Below are positions 1-7,068 of a DNA stretch of 55,051 nucleotides, piece after piece. Origin of the DNA: Deltaproteobacteria bacterium (lineage in GTDB: Bacteria > Desulfobacterota > Desulfobacteria > Desulfobacterales > JAUWMJ01); assembly GCA_030638575.1 (NCBI GenBank), contig DAOWEJ010000031.1:1-55051 (forward strand), in the 5' to 3' direction. How positions within the stretch are numbered: the stretch's first letter is position 1; the number at the start of each line of letters is the position of its first letter. The notes beneath the pieces are model-generated. The model saw nothing but the letters and a program-made list of their open reading frames with translations, was not told where the DNA came from and searched no databases. The position numbers and the translations under genes were made by a program.

Positions 1-705
1 CCGGTTGATGTGAAAGACTGCTTTTTACTGACCATGCATGCCTTCAATCTTGCTGAAGAATTCAGATGCCCGGTATTCATTGCATCTAATAAGGAAATTG
101 CAATGACCCGCGAGAGTATCGACCTTGAAAGCATCAAAAGGCCGGATATAAAAAAGCGGCAGGCTCCTTTGGAAGGAAAACCCTTTCTTCCGTTTGATGT
201 TGCTGATGGTCGGATGGTACCCGACTTCCTTCCCATAGGCAGCGATGTGCCTGTGCGACAGACTTCTTCAACCCACGGCCCGGACGGTTATATTACAACT
301 AACTCTAATGAGATCGCCGAAAATCAAAACAGACTAAAAGAAAAGCTTCTTTCAGCAGTAAACTCCTTTTCTTTTTATGAAGAATACAATAACAAAAATT
401 CGGATATTCTGCTTATTACTTACGGAATCACCACTCGCGCGGCCCGGGCAGCCTGTGAAGATCTCAAAAAGGCTGGCACACCGGTATCTCACCTTGTTCT
501 CAAGACACTCTGGCCTGTTCCTGAAGACCTGATCCGGAGGAAAGCCAAAAATTTTAGACATGTCGTCGTTGCAGAGATGAACCTTGGACAGTATGTTCGT
601 GAAATAGAGCGCATTCTGCCGGAAAAACAGATAAAGTTCTATGGGCAGATGGATGGCAGCCTGATTTATCCTGATCGGATAAAGGAGGTAATAAGCAATG
701 TCTAG
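1..705 (+). CDS. 2-oxoacid:ferredoxin oxidoreductase alpha subunit, C-terminal part (partial)
   Basis: The reading frame is open from base 1, so the gene starts outside the window and only about the last 234 residues are visible. It resembles the C-terminal half of KorA/VorB-type alpha subunits: a PFOR domain II-like segment (LLITYGITTRAARAA, then KTLWPVPEDLI) that packs against the TPP-binding beta subunit. The family oxidatively decarboxylates 2-oxoacids with CoA in the cytoplasm and reduces ferredoxin, or runs in reverse. It overlaps the next gene by 8 bases, so the two are translationally coupled and form one enzyme. Substrate (2-oxoglutarate, branched-chain oxoacid or other) cannot be decided from this fragment. 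Confidence 0.85.
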   Translation, partial: PVDVKDCFLLTMHAFNLAEEFRCPVFIASNKEIAMTRESIDLESIKRPDIKKRQAPLEGKPFLPFDVADGRMVPDFLPIGSDVPVRQTSSTHGPDGYITTNSNEIAENQNRLKEKLLSAVNSFSFYEEYNNKNSDILLITYGITTRAARAACEDLKKAGTPVSHLVLKTLWPVPEDLIRRKAKNFRHVVVAEMNLGQYVREIERILPEKQIKFYGQMDGSLIYPDRIKEVISNV

Positions 706-1999
706 TTTGTTAAATAAAAGCAGGCCTCCGGTTTTTTGTCCCGGCTGCTCCCACGAGCGGGTTGCCCACGCCCTTGATAAAGCATTCCTGAATATAAACC
801 TATCCGGGGATCAGATTGTCATGGTCAGCGATATTGGCTGCTCCGGGCTTTTTGACACATTTTTTAATACACACGCATTCCATGGCCTTCATGGCCGCGC
901 TTTAACTTATGCCGCAGGCCTGAAACTCTCCCGGCCGGAGTTAAATGTCGTCGTTACCATGGGAGACGGAGGCCTGGGTATAGGCGGAGCTCACCTTTTA
1001 GCTGCCTGCCGACGGAACCTTGATTTGACCTTACTGGTTTTAAACAACTTTAATTTCGGAATGACGGGCGGCCAGTGTTCTGCAACCACTCCAACCGAAG
1101 CACAGGTAGGGTCAGGGTTTTTAAACCAGCTTGAACGTCCTTTAGATGTTTGTGAAGTTGCCTCTGCGGCAGGAATCGCATATGCTGCCCGCTGCTCAAG
1201 TTACAGAAAAGATCTTTCAGAAGAAATTGAAAAGGCAATCCGGTTTAACGGCTTTTCTTTGATTGATATGTGGGGAATATGTCCCGGACGATTTACAAAG
1301 CGAAACAGACTTACACCAAAAGATATAGAGAACTCTCTTTTTGCGCTGCCTCCAATGAAAGGAGCAGTTTCAGGAAACGTTAGAAAAGAATATAGCCGGC
1401 ATTATAAAGAACTGGCCAAGAGCCGGAAAACGGTTGCTGCCCCTGTAAAAATTAAGGCTTCGCTCATTCCTCCGAATACCGACCGGCAGGAAGTAATTAT
1501 TCTTGGCAGTGCAGGTCAGCGGATTGTAACCGCCGGAGAGATTTTATGTTTAGCAGGTCTGTCTGCCGGGCTTAATGCGACACAGAAAAATGACTATCCC
1601 ATCACCGTGCTAAGAGGCCATTCAATCAGCGAGCTTGTTCTTTCCTCGGAAGAAATCGGTTTTACCGGAATCTTAAATCCTGATGTGATCGTGGTCTTGA
1701 GCCAGGAAGGTGTGGACCGCCGAAAAAACTTCTTTGATACTCTAAATGAAAAGACCATAGTCCTCCAGGTTCCGGAAGTAAAGATTCCTTCCTGTAAGGC
1801 CAGGATAATGCATATAGACTTTAAAGCCCAGGGGATAAAATCTCAGGACCGGGCACTGGCATCCCTGTCTATCCTCGCAAAACTCAATAAGGTTATCAGT
1901 CTTGAAATGCTTCAATCCGCCTTGAAAATCAGGTTTAAAGACCAGGCTTTAGACCTGTCGCTTGATCTTGTTGACCGGGTTGAAACAGGCAGCATGTAG
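698..1999 (+). CDS. 2-oxoacid:ferredoxin oxidoreductase, fused beta-gamma subunit
   Basis: 433 residues. The N-terminal ~210 residues are a TPP-binding beta subunit: CPGC near residue 15, the diphosphate/Mg motif GDGG at 89-92 and the asparagines of LNNFNFGMTGGQ around 117-119. Residues ~265-433 match the gamma (catalytic, COG1014-like) domain, with LGSAGQRIVTAGEIL followed by a Rossmann-like half. Beta and gamma are usually separate genes in the four-subunit enzymes, so this is a natural fusion; no frameshift is seen between the halves. The start overlaps the alpha gene by 8 bases. A ferredoxin-like delta subunit is not visible downstream and may lie upstream of the window. Confidence 0.85.
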   Translation: MSSLLNKSRPPVFCPGCSHERVAHALDKAFLNINLSGDQIVMVSDIGCSGLFDTFFNTHAFHGLHGRALTYAAGLKLSRPELNVVVTMGDGGLGIGGAHLLAACRRNLDLTLLVLNNFNFGMTGGQCSATTPTEAQVGSGFLNQLERPLDVCEVASAAGIAYAARCSSYRKDLSEEIEKAIRFNGFSLIDMWGICPGRFTKRNRLTPKDIENSLFALPPMKGAVSGNVRKEYSRHYKELAKSRKTVAAPVKIKASLIPPNTDRQEVIILGSAGQRIVTAGEILCLAGLSAGLNATQKNDYPITVLRGHSISELVLSSEEIGFTGILNPDVIVVLSQEGVDRRKNFFDTLNEKTIVLQVPEVKIPSCKARIMHIDFKAQGIKSQDRALASLSILAKLNKVISLEMLQSALKIRFKDQALDLSLDLVDRVETGSM

Positions 2000-2060
2000 A
2001 AATTCATGTAAGCTGCCCGTTTATTCTTAAGATTATCCGATTTCAGGGCAATGTCGGTTC

Positions 2061-2090
2061 ACGATACAGGTCAGCGATGACCTGTATCGT
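2061..2090. terminator. Perfect hairpin between convergent genes
   Basis: A 13 bp perfect stem (ACGATACAGGTCA and its complement) closed by a GCGA loop, which is a GNRA tetraloop. It lies between the 3' ends of the convergent oxidoreductase and binding-protein genes. There is no strong T-tract on either side, so it is a bidirectional terminator or a 3'-end stabilising hairpin by position and symmetry only. Confidence 0.5.
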
Positions 2091-2119
2091 ATCTGACGGT
2101 ATCTTACGATTGAGCAAAT

Positions 2120-3253
2120 TTACTTCAACTCTACGTAAACGCCGTTTTGAACCTGGAATACGGCAAATCCTACCCCGATCGCATCTCCGTCTTTGTTAAA
2201 GCTTATTTTCCCAAGCGGTGTTTCAAAATATTCAGAGCGAAGAGTCTTTGAAATGGCATTGTAATCAAGGGAACCGGCTTTTTTTATGCCTTCCATAAGC
2301 GCTGTAGCTGCAGCATATGCATTAAGGAAAAACGCACCGGGGTCCGATCCGTATGCCTTTCGGTGAGCCTCAATGGCTGCGACCGCCATTTTATTCTTGC
2401 TTGTATCTTTAGGACCGGTGGCATAAACACCTTCGGCGTATTTGCCGGCTATCTTGATGAATGTATCGTCTTTTACGCCATCATCGGAAAGAAATATTGT
2501 CTTCATTCGTTTTTTGCGCATTAGCTGGACAAGCTTGGAGGCTTCCGGGTGAAAACCGCCGTATATCAAAACCTCGGCTTTTGAACGCTTGACTTTGTTG
2601 ATTATGGCAGAATAATCAACGGCTCCGGGTGTAATGCCTTCATAAAGAACGAGTTTTCCCCTGCTGTCTTTTTCAAGAAAAGCCTTGGCGTATTCCGCCA
2701 ATCCCTTTCCGTAATCACCTTTGTCGTGTACAATGGCGATCTTTTTTGCCTTTAAGACATTAAGCGCAAAATCGATTTGTGTTTTTGCCTGGGCATCATC
2801 GGGAGCAATAGTCCTGAAAAAATTCGGATAATTGCCGCTTTTCGTCAGCTCGGTATTGGTAGCCGACGGAGACATGGCAATCACGTTTTCCGATTTATAA
2901 ATCCCCAGTGCAGCCTTGCACGGTCCGCTACAGATATGCCCGAGCACCACATTGACCTTATTGGTCAATAATTTAGTCGCTGCGTTCGTAGCAATTTCGG
3001 TCTTGCACTGATCGTCTTCCACCAAGAGCTCAATTTTTTTACCCAGAATCCCTCCTGTACCATTGAACTTTTTGATGACAAGCTCAGCAGCTTTAATTGT
3101 GGGTATTCCATATGAAGCAAGATCGCCGCTGTGGGCCCCCACAACACCCATTTTGATAGTATCAGCCGCGATAGCATTTCCGGAGCAGATTGAAAATAAT
3201 AACATTGTAATGCCTAACAAAACATAACAGCTTTGAAACATCTTTTTCTTCAT
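2120..3253 (-). CDS. Branched-chain amino-acid type ABC transporter substrate-binding protein
   Basis: 377 residues beginning with a typical signal peptide (MKKKM, hydrophobic core, cleavage near SGNAIAA, residue ~29), so the product is periplasmic. The mature part follows the type I periplasmic binding fold of LivJ-like proteins: IKMGVVGAHSGDLASYG at the start, then GTGGILGKKIELLVEDDQ and the hinge/lobe-2 region IAIVHDKGDYGKG. It binds a small ligand (amino acid, amide or aromatic acid) for an ABC importer. No permease or ATPase gene is adjacent: downstream is the convergent oxidoreductase and upstream are two palindromic repeats. It is therefore an orphan binding protein whose ligand is unknown. 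Confidence 0.85.
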   Translation of the reverse strand: MKKKMFQSCYVLLGITMLLFSICSGNAIAADTIKMGVVGAHSGDLASYGIPTIKAAELVIKKFNGTGGILGKKIELLVEDDQCKTEIATNAATKLLTNKVNVVLGHICSGPCKAALGIYKSENVIAMSPSATNTELTKSGNYPNFFRTIAPDDAQAKTQIDFALNVLKAKKIAIVHDKGDYGKGLAEYAKAFLEKDSRGKLVLYEGITPGAVDYSAIINKVKRSKAEVLIYGGFHPEASKLVQLMRKKRMKTIFLSDDGVKDDTFIKIAGKYAEGVYATGPKDTSKNKMAVAAIEAHRKAYGSDPGAFFLNAYAAATALMEGIKKAGSLDYNAISKTLRSEYFETPLGKISFNKDGDAIGVGFAVFQVQNGVYVELK

Positions 3254-3301
3254 TTTTTTCTCCTTTCTTATGGTTGATGAACGCGTAAAAAGTCCGATTT
3301 A

Positions 3302-3445
3302 GACGGTTTCGTAAAAAGTTCAAATTCAAGGCTTGTCCCGCTAAAGCGGGATAATCATGAGGCGTACTTGTCGTACGTTGAATGATTACGAAATGCAGCA
3401 CAACGTCCCGCTGAACTGAAGCGGGAGAGTTTTTACAAAACCGTC
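3302..3445. repeat. R1 palindromic repeat, copy 1
   Basis: Terminal inverted repeats: the left end GACGGTTTCGTAAAAAG is answered by TTTTTACAAAACCGTC at the right end. Inside are smaller palindromes (CCCGCTAAAGCGGG; GTACTTGTCGTAC). About 144 bp, no coding potential. It lies directly upstream of the binding-protein gene and back to back with copy 2. Confidence 0.75.
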
Positions 3446-3451
3446 ATGGTT

Positions 3452-3603
3452 GACGGTCTCGTAAAAAGTATCGCCGATGGCTAAGTAGAAAGTTCCATAT
3501 ACAAGGCGCAGTGGTTTTTCAGGGACGAGGCAATACATGTAGTATGCCGAGTTCCTGAAAAACCGCTACAACGCAGTAGATGGGACTTTCTACGACGCCA
3601 TCA
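3452..3603. repeat. R1 palindromic repeat, copy 2
   Basis: Starts with GACGGTCTCGTAAAAAG like copy 1, but the interior differs: a long hairpin built on GTGGTTTTTCAGG and CCTGAAAAACCGCT. The right end (ACTTTCTACGACGCCATC) is a degenerate answer to the left end. It ends 3 bases before the stop codon of the next minus-strand gene, so it would form the 3' hairpin of that transcript. Confidence 0.65.
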
Positions 3604-3606
3604 TGG

Positions 3607-4449
3607 TTAATCCTGGTATAAAAGCTCAAGCCCGACGCCGACCTCCTTCAGTGCAACGACGCTGGACAGAGCCAATTTTGAATTAAAGTCCGTGCAGTGA
3701 CATGCATGAACTGCGACAGGATGCCATTTTTCAAAATATCGAACTGTCTCGGTCAGTTGATCTTCCGGAGGGTCGAGCAAATGAAATCCGCCGATAATGT
3801 CGACTATCCTTTTCTCCTCGCAGACTTTCATGGCATATTCCACTGTGTTGCAAATACCGGCATGGGCACATCCTGTGATTATAACCAATCCTTCGGACGA
3901 TTTAAATACAAGCGCCGAATCATCCAGCAGGAAATCGTCCTTTTCTCCATCAGCATAATGAATTTTTCCGATGGGATTATTAGATTCAAAAGGAAGTTTT
4001 CGTTCGATTTCTCCGAGAAACACCAGTTTTGGATGTAGCCAAACCGGTTCTTTTGTGAGCTTGAGGTCAAAATATTCCATAGCCTTTTCTTCGGAAATCA
4101 GACACCCGATTTCACCCAGACCCTGAATCGTTCGAGAAATAAAGATGGATGGGTGAGCGATTAGAGTAGGCCGTTTATATGTTTTTTTCTCAAATTTGGC
4201 CTCTGCAAAGTACTGAATAAGGTGTTGAAGACCCCAGGTATGATCCAGATGAGCGTGGGACAGAACGATCAGATCCAAATCGAGGAGATCAATCCCCATT
4301 TTGGCAGCATTCGCGATAAAAATGTCTGAATATCCTGTATCGAATAAAATTCGGCTTCCTTCAATTTCTATGAAATAAGAAACTGCCGGTTCACCGAGAA
4401 AATACCTGTCAATAATGGTGTTGTTATCAACTATGACTTTGAGTTTCAT
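3607..4449 (-). CDS. Metallo-beta-lactamase-fold hydrolase (COG1237-like)
   Basis: 280 residues. The metal-binding motif HAHLDH is at residues 65-70 (H65, H67, D69, H70), followed by GCAHAGICNT near residue 194 and a C-terminal HACHCTD. This arrangement fits the COG1237 branch (dihydropteroate-synthase-like MBL proteins) more than beta-lactamases or glyoxalases. The substrate is unknown; the family is cytoplasmic and binds two metals. The gene stands alone between palindromic repeats, reads toward R1 copy 2, and has no recognisable strong Shine-Dalgarno. Assignment to the MBL fold is secure; the specific role is not. Confidence 0.8.
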   Translation of the reverse strand: MKLKVIVDNNTIIDRYFLGEPAVSYFIEIEGSRILFDTGYSDIFIANAAKMGIDLLDLDLIVLSHAHLDHTWGLQHLIQYFAEAKFEKKTYKRPTLIAHPSIFISRTIQGLGEIGCLISEEKAMEYFDLKLTKEPVWLHPKLVFLGEIERKLPFESNNPIGKIHYADGEKDDFLLDDSALVFKSSEGLVIITGCAHAGICNTVEYAMKVCEEKRIVDIIGGFHLLDPPEDQLTETVRYFEKWHPVAVHACHCTDFNSKLALSSVVALKEVGVGLELLYQD

Positions 4450-4680
4450 AGGTTTTTACGATATCTAAAAAGGTAAAAAGCAGTTCGCTTCTCTCTCATT
4501 TGAATGTATTGGGTAGGGGTTATGAGCATTTTCTTATAACTATGCCAAATTGACAAAGCATGTCAAGAGAATTTAACCGAACTCGCTGAATGTCTATGAT
4601 AAAGCGCTGGTTGACAATACGGTTTGCCCTTGTTATCTCATGGTAAACGCATTTGGAAAAATAAAATCAATTTAAAAGGA
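4450..4680. other. AT-rich intergenic stretch with no gene seen
   Basis: No open reading frame of note. It holds TTGACA-like hexamers on both strands (4611-4616 on the plus strand; the complement of TGTCAA near 4560 on the minus strand), but neither has a convincing -10 partner. The minus-strand one could belong to the MBL hydrolase promoter. Confidence 0.4.
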
Positions 4681-4868
4681 GGGGCTTAAAGGTTTTTTCT
4701 CCAGACGATATCTTTTTCAGTTAGCAAGATATATCGTAGTGACCCGATATTTTTGATTTGATGCACAGATTATCTTATCTTGTAAAATGTTTACGCAAAA
4801 TCATGAAATATCGGATCACCTTTCACAGTATAGATTGATATCGGCTGGAGAAAAAATTTTTAAGCCCC
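4681..4868. repeat. R3 long palindromic element
   Basis: An element of 188 bp whose ends are exact complements (GGGGCTTAAA and TTTTAAGCCCC). Complementarity continues inward: TTTTTTCTCCAG with CTGGAGAAAAAA, and GTGACCCGATATTTTTGATT with AATCATGAAATATCGGATCAC. The whole sequence can fold into one long hairpin. It has no coding potential and no second copy was seen in the window. Confidence 0.75.
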
Positions 4869-5000
4869 GGACCAGTTACAAGAGTAACATTATTTTAAAA
4901 ATGCATTTACCATGCTTATTATCTGATTATTAGTTGGCGCTGGTTTCCAGCCGGTTTTATATTTTTAGCTTCATTCGTTCTCTATAAACCAATAATGTAT

Positions 5001-5222
5001 GCGTTCACAGGTTCAAAGTTCACTGTTCAAGGTTATCTTTTTTTCGTTGAACTAAGAATATATTTCCTGAAACTCAATATTCGTCATGTATTATTAAACC
5101 GATGCCACATAGAGCTCACCTTGCACTTCAGCGCAAGATTGTTCAGAACTCACGAATCAACTGTTCAGATTTGTGGTAAACCTACAACCCCTGAACCTTG
5201 AACTCTGAACCCGTGAACGGTT
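5001..5222. repeat. R2 repeat, left copy, upstream of galT-like gene
   Basis: A ~222 bp sequence with imperfect terminal inverted repeats built from GTTCA-type words: GCGTTCACAGGTTCAAAG at the left, AACTCTGAACCCGTGAACGG at the right. A second copy lies at 6302-6498, same orientation. The copies share the ends, the core CTCACCTTGCACTT and CGCAAGATTGTTCAGA, and CCTACAACCCCTGAACCTTG. The right edge is only 18 bases from the galT-like start codon. Confidence 0.8.
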
Positions 5223-5240
5223 ACTAAATAATAAACGCCA

Positions 5241-6290
5241 ATGCTTAGTAAAAAATCTACAAACCTTGATTTCAAGAAAGAATCCGTTTCAGCCAGGTTC
5301 ATTACTCCGTCCGGCGAACCTGTTGAAAAACGTATAGAAATACGCACCAGCCCTATTACCCGGCGTACGAGCCGGATTGCTTTCAGTCGCATTGATGAAA
5401 AAGAGCCGGGAACGGACATTTTGCCCCAGCCGCCGCCTGACTCGGAAAAAACATCCGAATGTCCGTTTTGCAAACCCCAGGTTACCTCAAAAACCCCGCA
5501 GCTTATACCTGAAAATTTTCCTTCAGGGCGCCTCGTCCAGGATGAATCGGTTCTGTTCCCGAATCTCTTTCCCTATGGAAGCTATTCTGCCGTTAGCCTT
5601 TTTGACAACAACCACTTCGTAGAGATAGGCAAGGCATCTTTGTCATCTTATACCAGCAGTTTTATCAACTGCAGCAAATACCTTGAATATGTATTCTCCA
5701 ATGACCCTGATGCAATCTACATGGGGATAACCCAGAACCACCTTCCTTCAGCCGGCGGTTCATTATTGCACCCTCACCTGCAGATAAATGCAGACACGAT
5801 TGCCCCTAACCATCACCGTTTCCTGGGTAAAAGAGCCTTACACTATTATGAGGAAACCGGATCATACCTCTTTTCAGATTACTTGAAACATGAAAAACAG
5901 GATGGCAGCCGATACATAGGGAATACAGGAGCCTGGGAATGGGTTGCAGCCTATGCCCCTGAAGGATTTTTTGAAATATGGGGAATACTTCCAAAAGTAA
6001 CATCTTTTCGCCAACTGGCAGCTTCAGATTGGGAAGACCTGGCCAGGGGGGTTTTAAACACCCAGGGGTTTTACCGAAGTCTTTGCAGGAATGGATACAA
6101 CCTTGGAATCCTTGTGGTAGAAGATGAAAAGACACCGCTCGAACTGCGCGTTGTGATTCTTGCACGCTCCAACTACGCCCCATGGGTTAGAAATGACCAC
6201 ACCGGTTTTGAAGTAATGCTGGGGGATATGACCACGTTCACAGCGCCTGAAGAGACAGCGGAAAATGCAAGGCCTCTCTGGAAAACATAG
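5241..6290 (+). CDS. galT: Galactose-1-phosphate uridylyltransferase family protein
   Basis: 349 residues. Residues CPFC near 75 match the N-terminal zinc site, and HPHLQ at 177-181 is the HIT-superfamily active site, with H179 as the expected nucleophile that carries the UMP group. Family members exchange uridylyl groups between UDP-glucose and sugar-1-phosphates (Leloir pathway). No other galactose gene is near, so the physiological sugar may differ. The gene lies between two copies of repeat R2 with no other gene in the interval, which suggests movement or duplication as a unit. The reading frame is intact. No clear Shine-Dalgarno is visible before the ATG. Confidence 0.7.
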   Translation: MLSKKSTNLDFKKESVSARFITPSGEPVEKRIEIRTSPITRRTSRIAFSRIDEKEPGTDILPQPPPDSEKTSECPFCKPQVTSKTPQLIPENFPSGRLVQDESVLFPNLFPYGSYSAVSLFDNNHFVEIGKASLSSYTSSFINCSKYLEYVFSNDPDAIYMGITQNHLPSAGGSLLHPHLQINADTIAPNHHRFLGKRALHYYEETGSYLFSDYLKHEKQDGSRYIGNTGAWEWVAAYAPEGFFEIWGILPKVTSFRQLAASDWEDLARGVLNTQGFYRSLCRNGYNLGILVVEDEKTPLELRVVILARSNYAPWVRNDHTGFEVMLGDMTTFTAPEETAENARPLWKT

Positions 6291-6301
6291 TATTAATGTA
6301 T

Positions 6302-6498
6302 CCGTTCACAGGTTCAAAGTTCACCGTTCAAGGTTATCTTTCTTGCGTTGAACCAGGAATATACGTCTTGAAACTCAATACTCGTAATGTATTTAACCGG
6401 TGTTACGAACAGCTCACCTTGCACTTGGGCGCAAGATTGTTCAGATTGGTAGTAAACCTACAACCCCTGAACCTTGAACCCTGAACCCTTGAACGGTT
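6302..6498. repeat. R2 repeat, right copy, downstream of galT-like gene
   Basis: A ~197 bp second copy of the element at 5001-5222. It begins CCGTTCACAGGTTCAAAG and ends CCCTTGAACGGTT, and is about 25 bp shorter because of internal deletions. It begins 11 bases after the galT-like stop codon. Both copies are preceded by AATGTAT, hinting at a shared target or at extension of the repeat. Confidence 0.8.
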
Positions 6499-6516
6499 GC
6501 GCATTAAGTAATTATT

Positions 6517-6837
6517 CACCGCAGAGTCTCAGAGAACGCAGAGAGATTATTAATTTTTAGTTTACCGTTGAGAGGACGGTAAACTAAAAAACCTAAGAAG
6601 CTTCGCTTCATTTGATGGTATTATAGAAAGCTATAATTTGAAGCTGCCCCACTTATCTGAATATATTAGTTGATCAGATTTAATGTGAGCTGCCCGAAGG
6701 GCCTCTTGTTTATTTCTTTTCGCCCTCCCTGCCCAGTTAAATGCGTAGCCTATTTAACCGGGGTCGTGGCGAAAAGAAATAAGATGAAACTCTCTGCGTG
6801 CTCTGTGACTCTGATGAGCGTAGCGAATGGGCGGTGA
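6517..6837. repeat. R4 inverted-repeat element (CACCGCAGAG family)
   Basis: Terminal inverted repeats: CACCGCAGAGTCTCAGAGAA at the left and ACTCTGATGAGC...GGGCGGTG at the right, with CGCAGAGAG answered by CTCTCTGCG inside. A nested hairpin uses TTATTTCTTTTCGCC and GGCGAAAAGAAATAA. About 320 bp, non-coding. CACCGCAGAG-type repeats are frequent in environmental bacterial genomes (from general knowledge). Confidence 0.7.
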
Positions 6838-6882
6838 TATAATATCCTCTGAATAGATACAATTTTTGTAACTCAGGTGTAT

Positions 6883-7015
6883 AGGCTGAAGGCTGAAGAC
6901 TGTTAGGAAAAAGCGCATTTTAAAGCCATGCTTGATGCAAGAATCAGATTCCACCAAAGTACGGCAATCGTGCTTTTCTGACCCCTTCAGCCTTCAGTCT
7001 AAACAGCTTCAGCCT
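6883..7015. repeat. R5 inverted-repeat element (GGCTGAAGGCTGAAG)
   Basis: The left end AGGCTGAAGGCTGAAGACTG is answered by CTTCAGCCTTCAGTCT and AACAGCTTCAGCCT at the right end. About 133 bp, with no open frame of note. It ends ~50 bases before the FHA-protease gene, so it lies in that gene's promoter or leader region. Confidence 0.7.
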
Positions 7016-7068
7016 GACTACGTGAGTAGTTACCAATTTTTATTAAAAATAATAGGGAGATCCGCAAT

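Noticed and set aside
4595..4645. TTGACA at 4611 as a promoter of the galT-like gene
   Set aside because: No acceptable -10 at 16-18 bases and more than 600 bases with a large palindrome before the gene.
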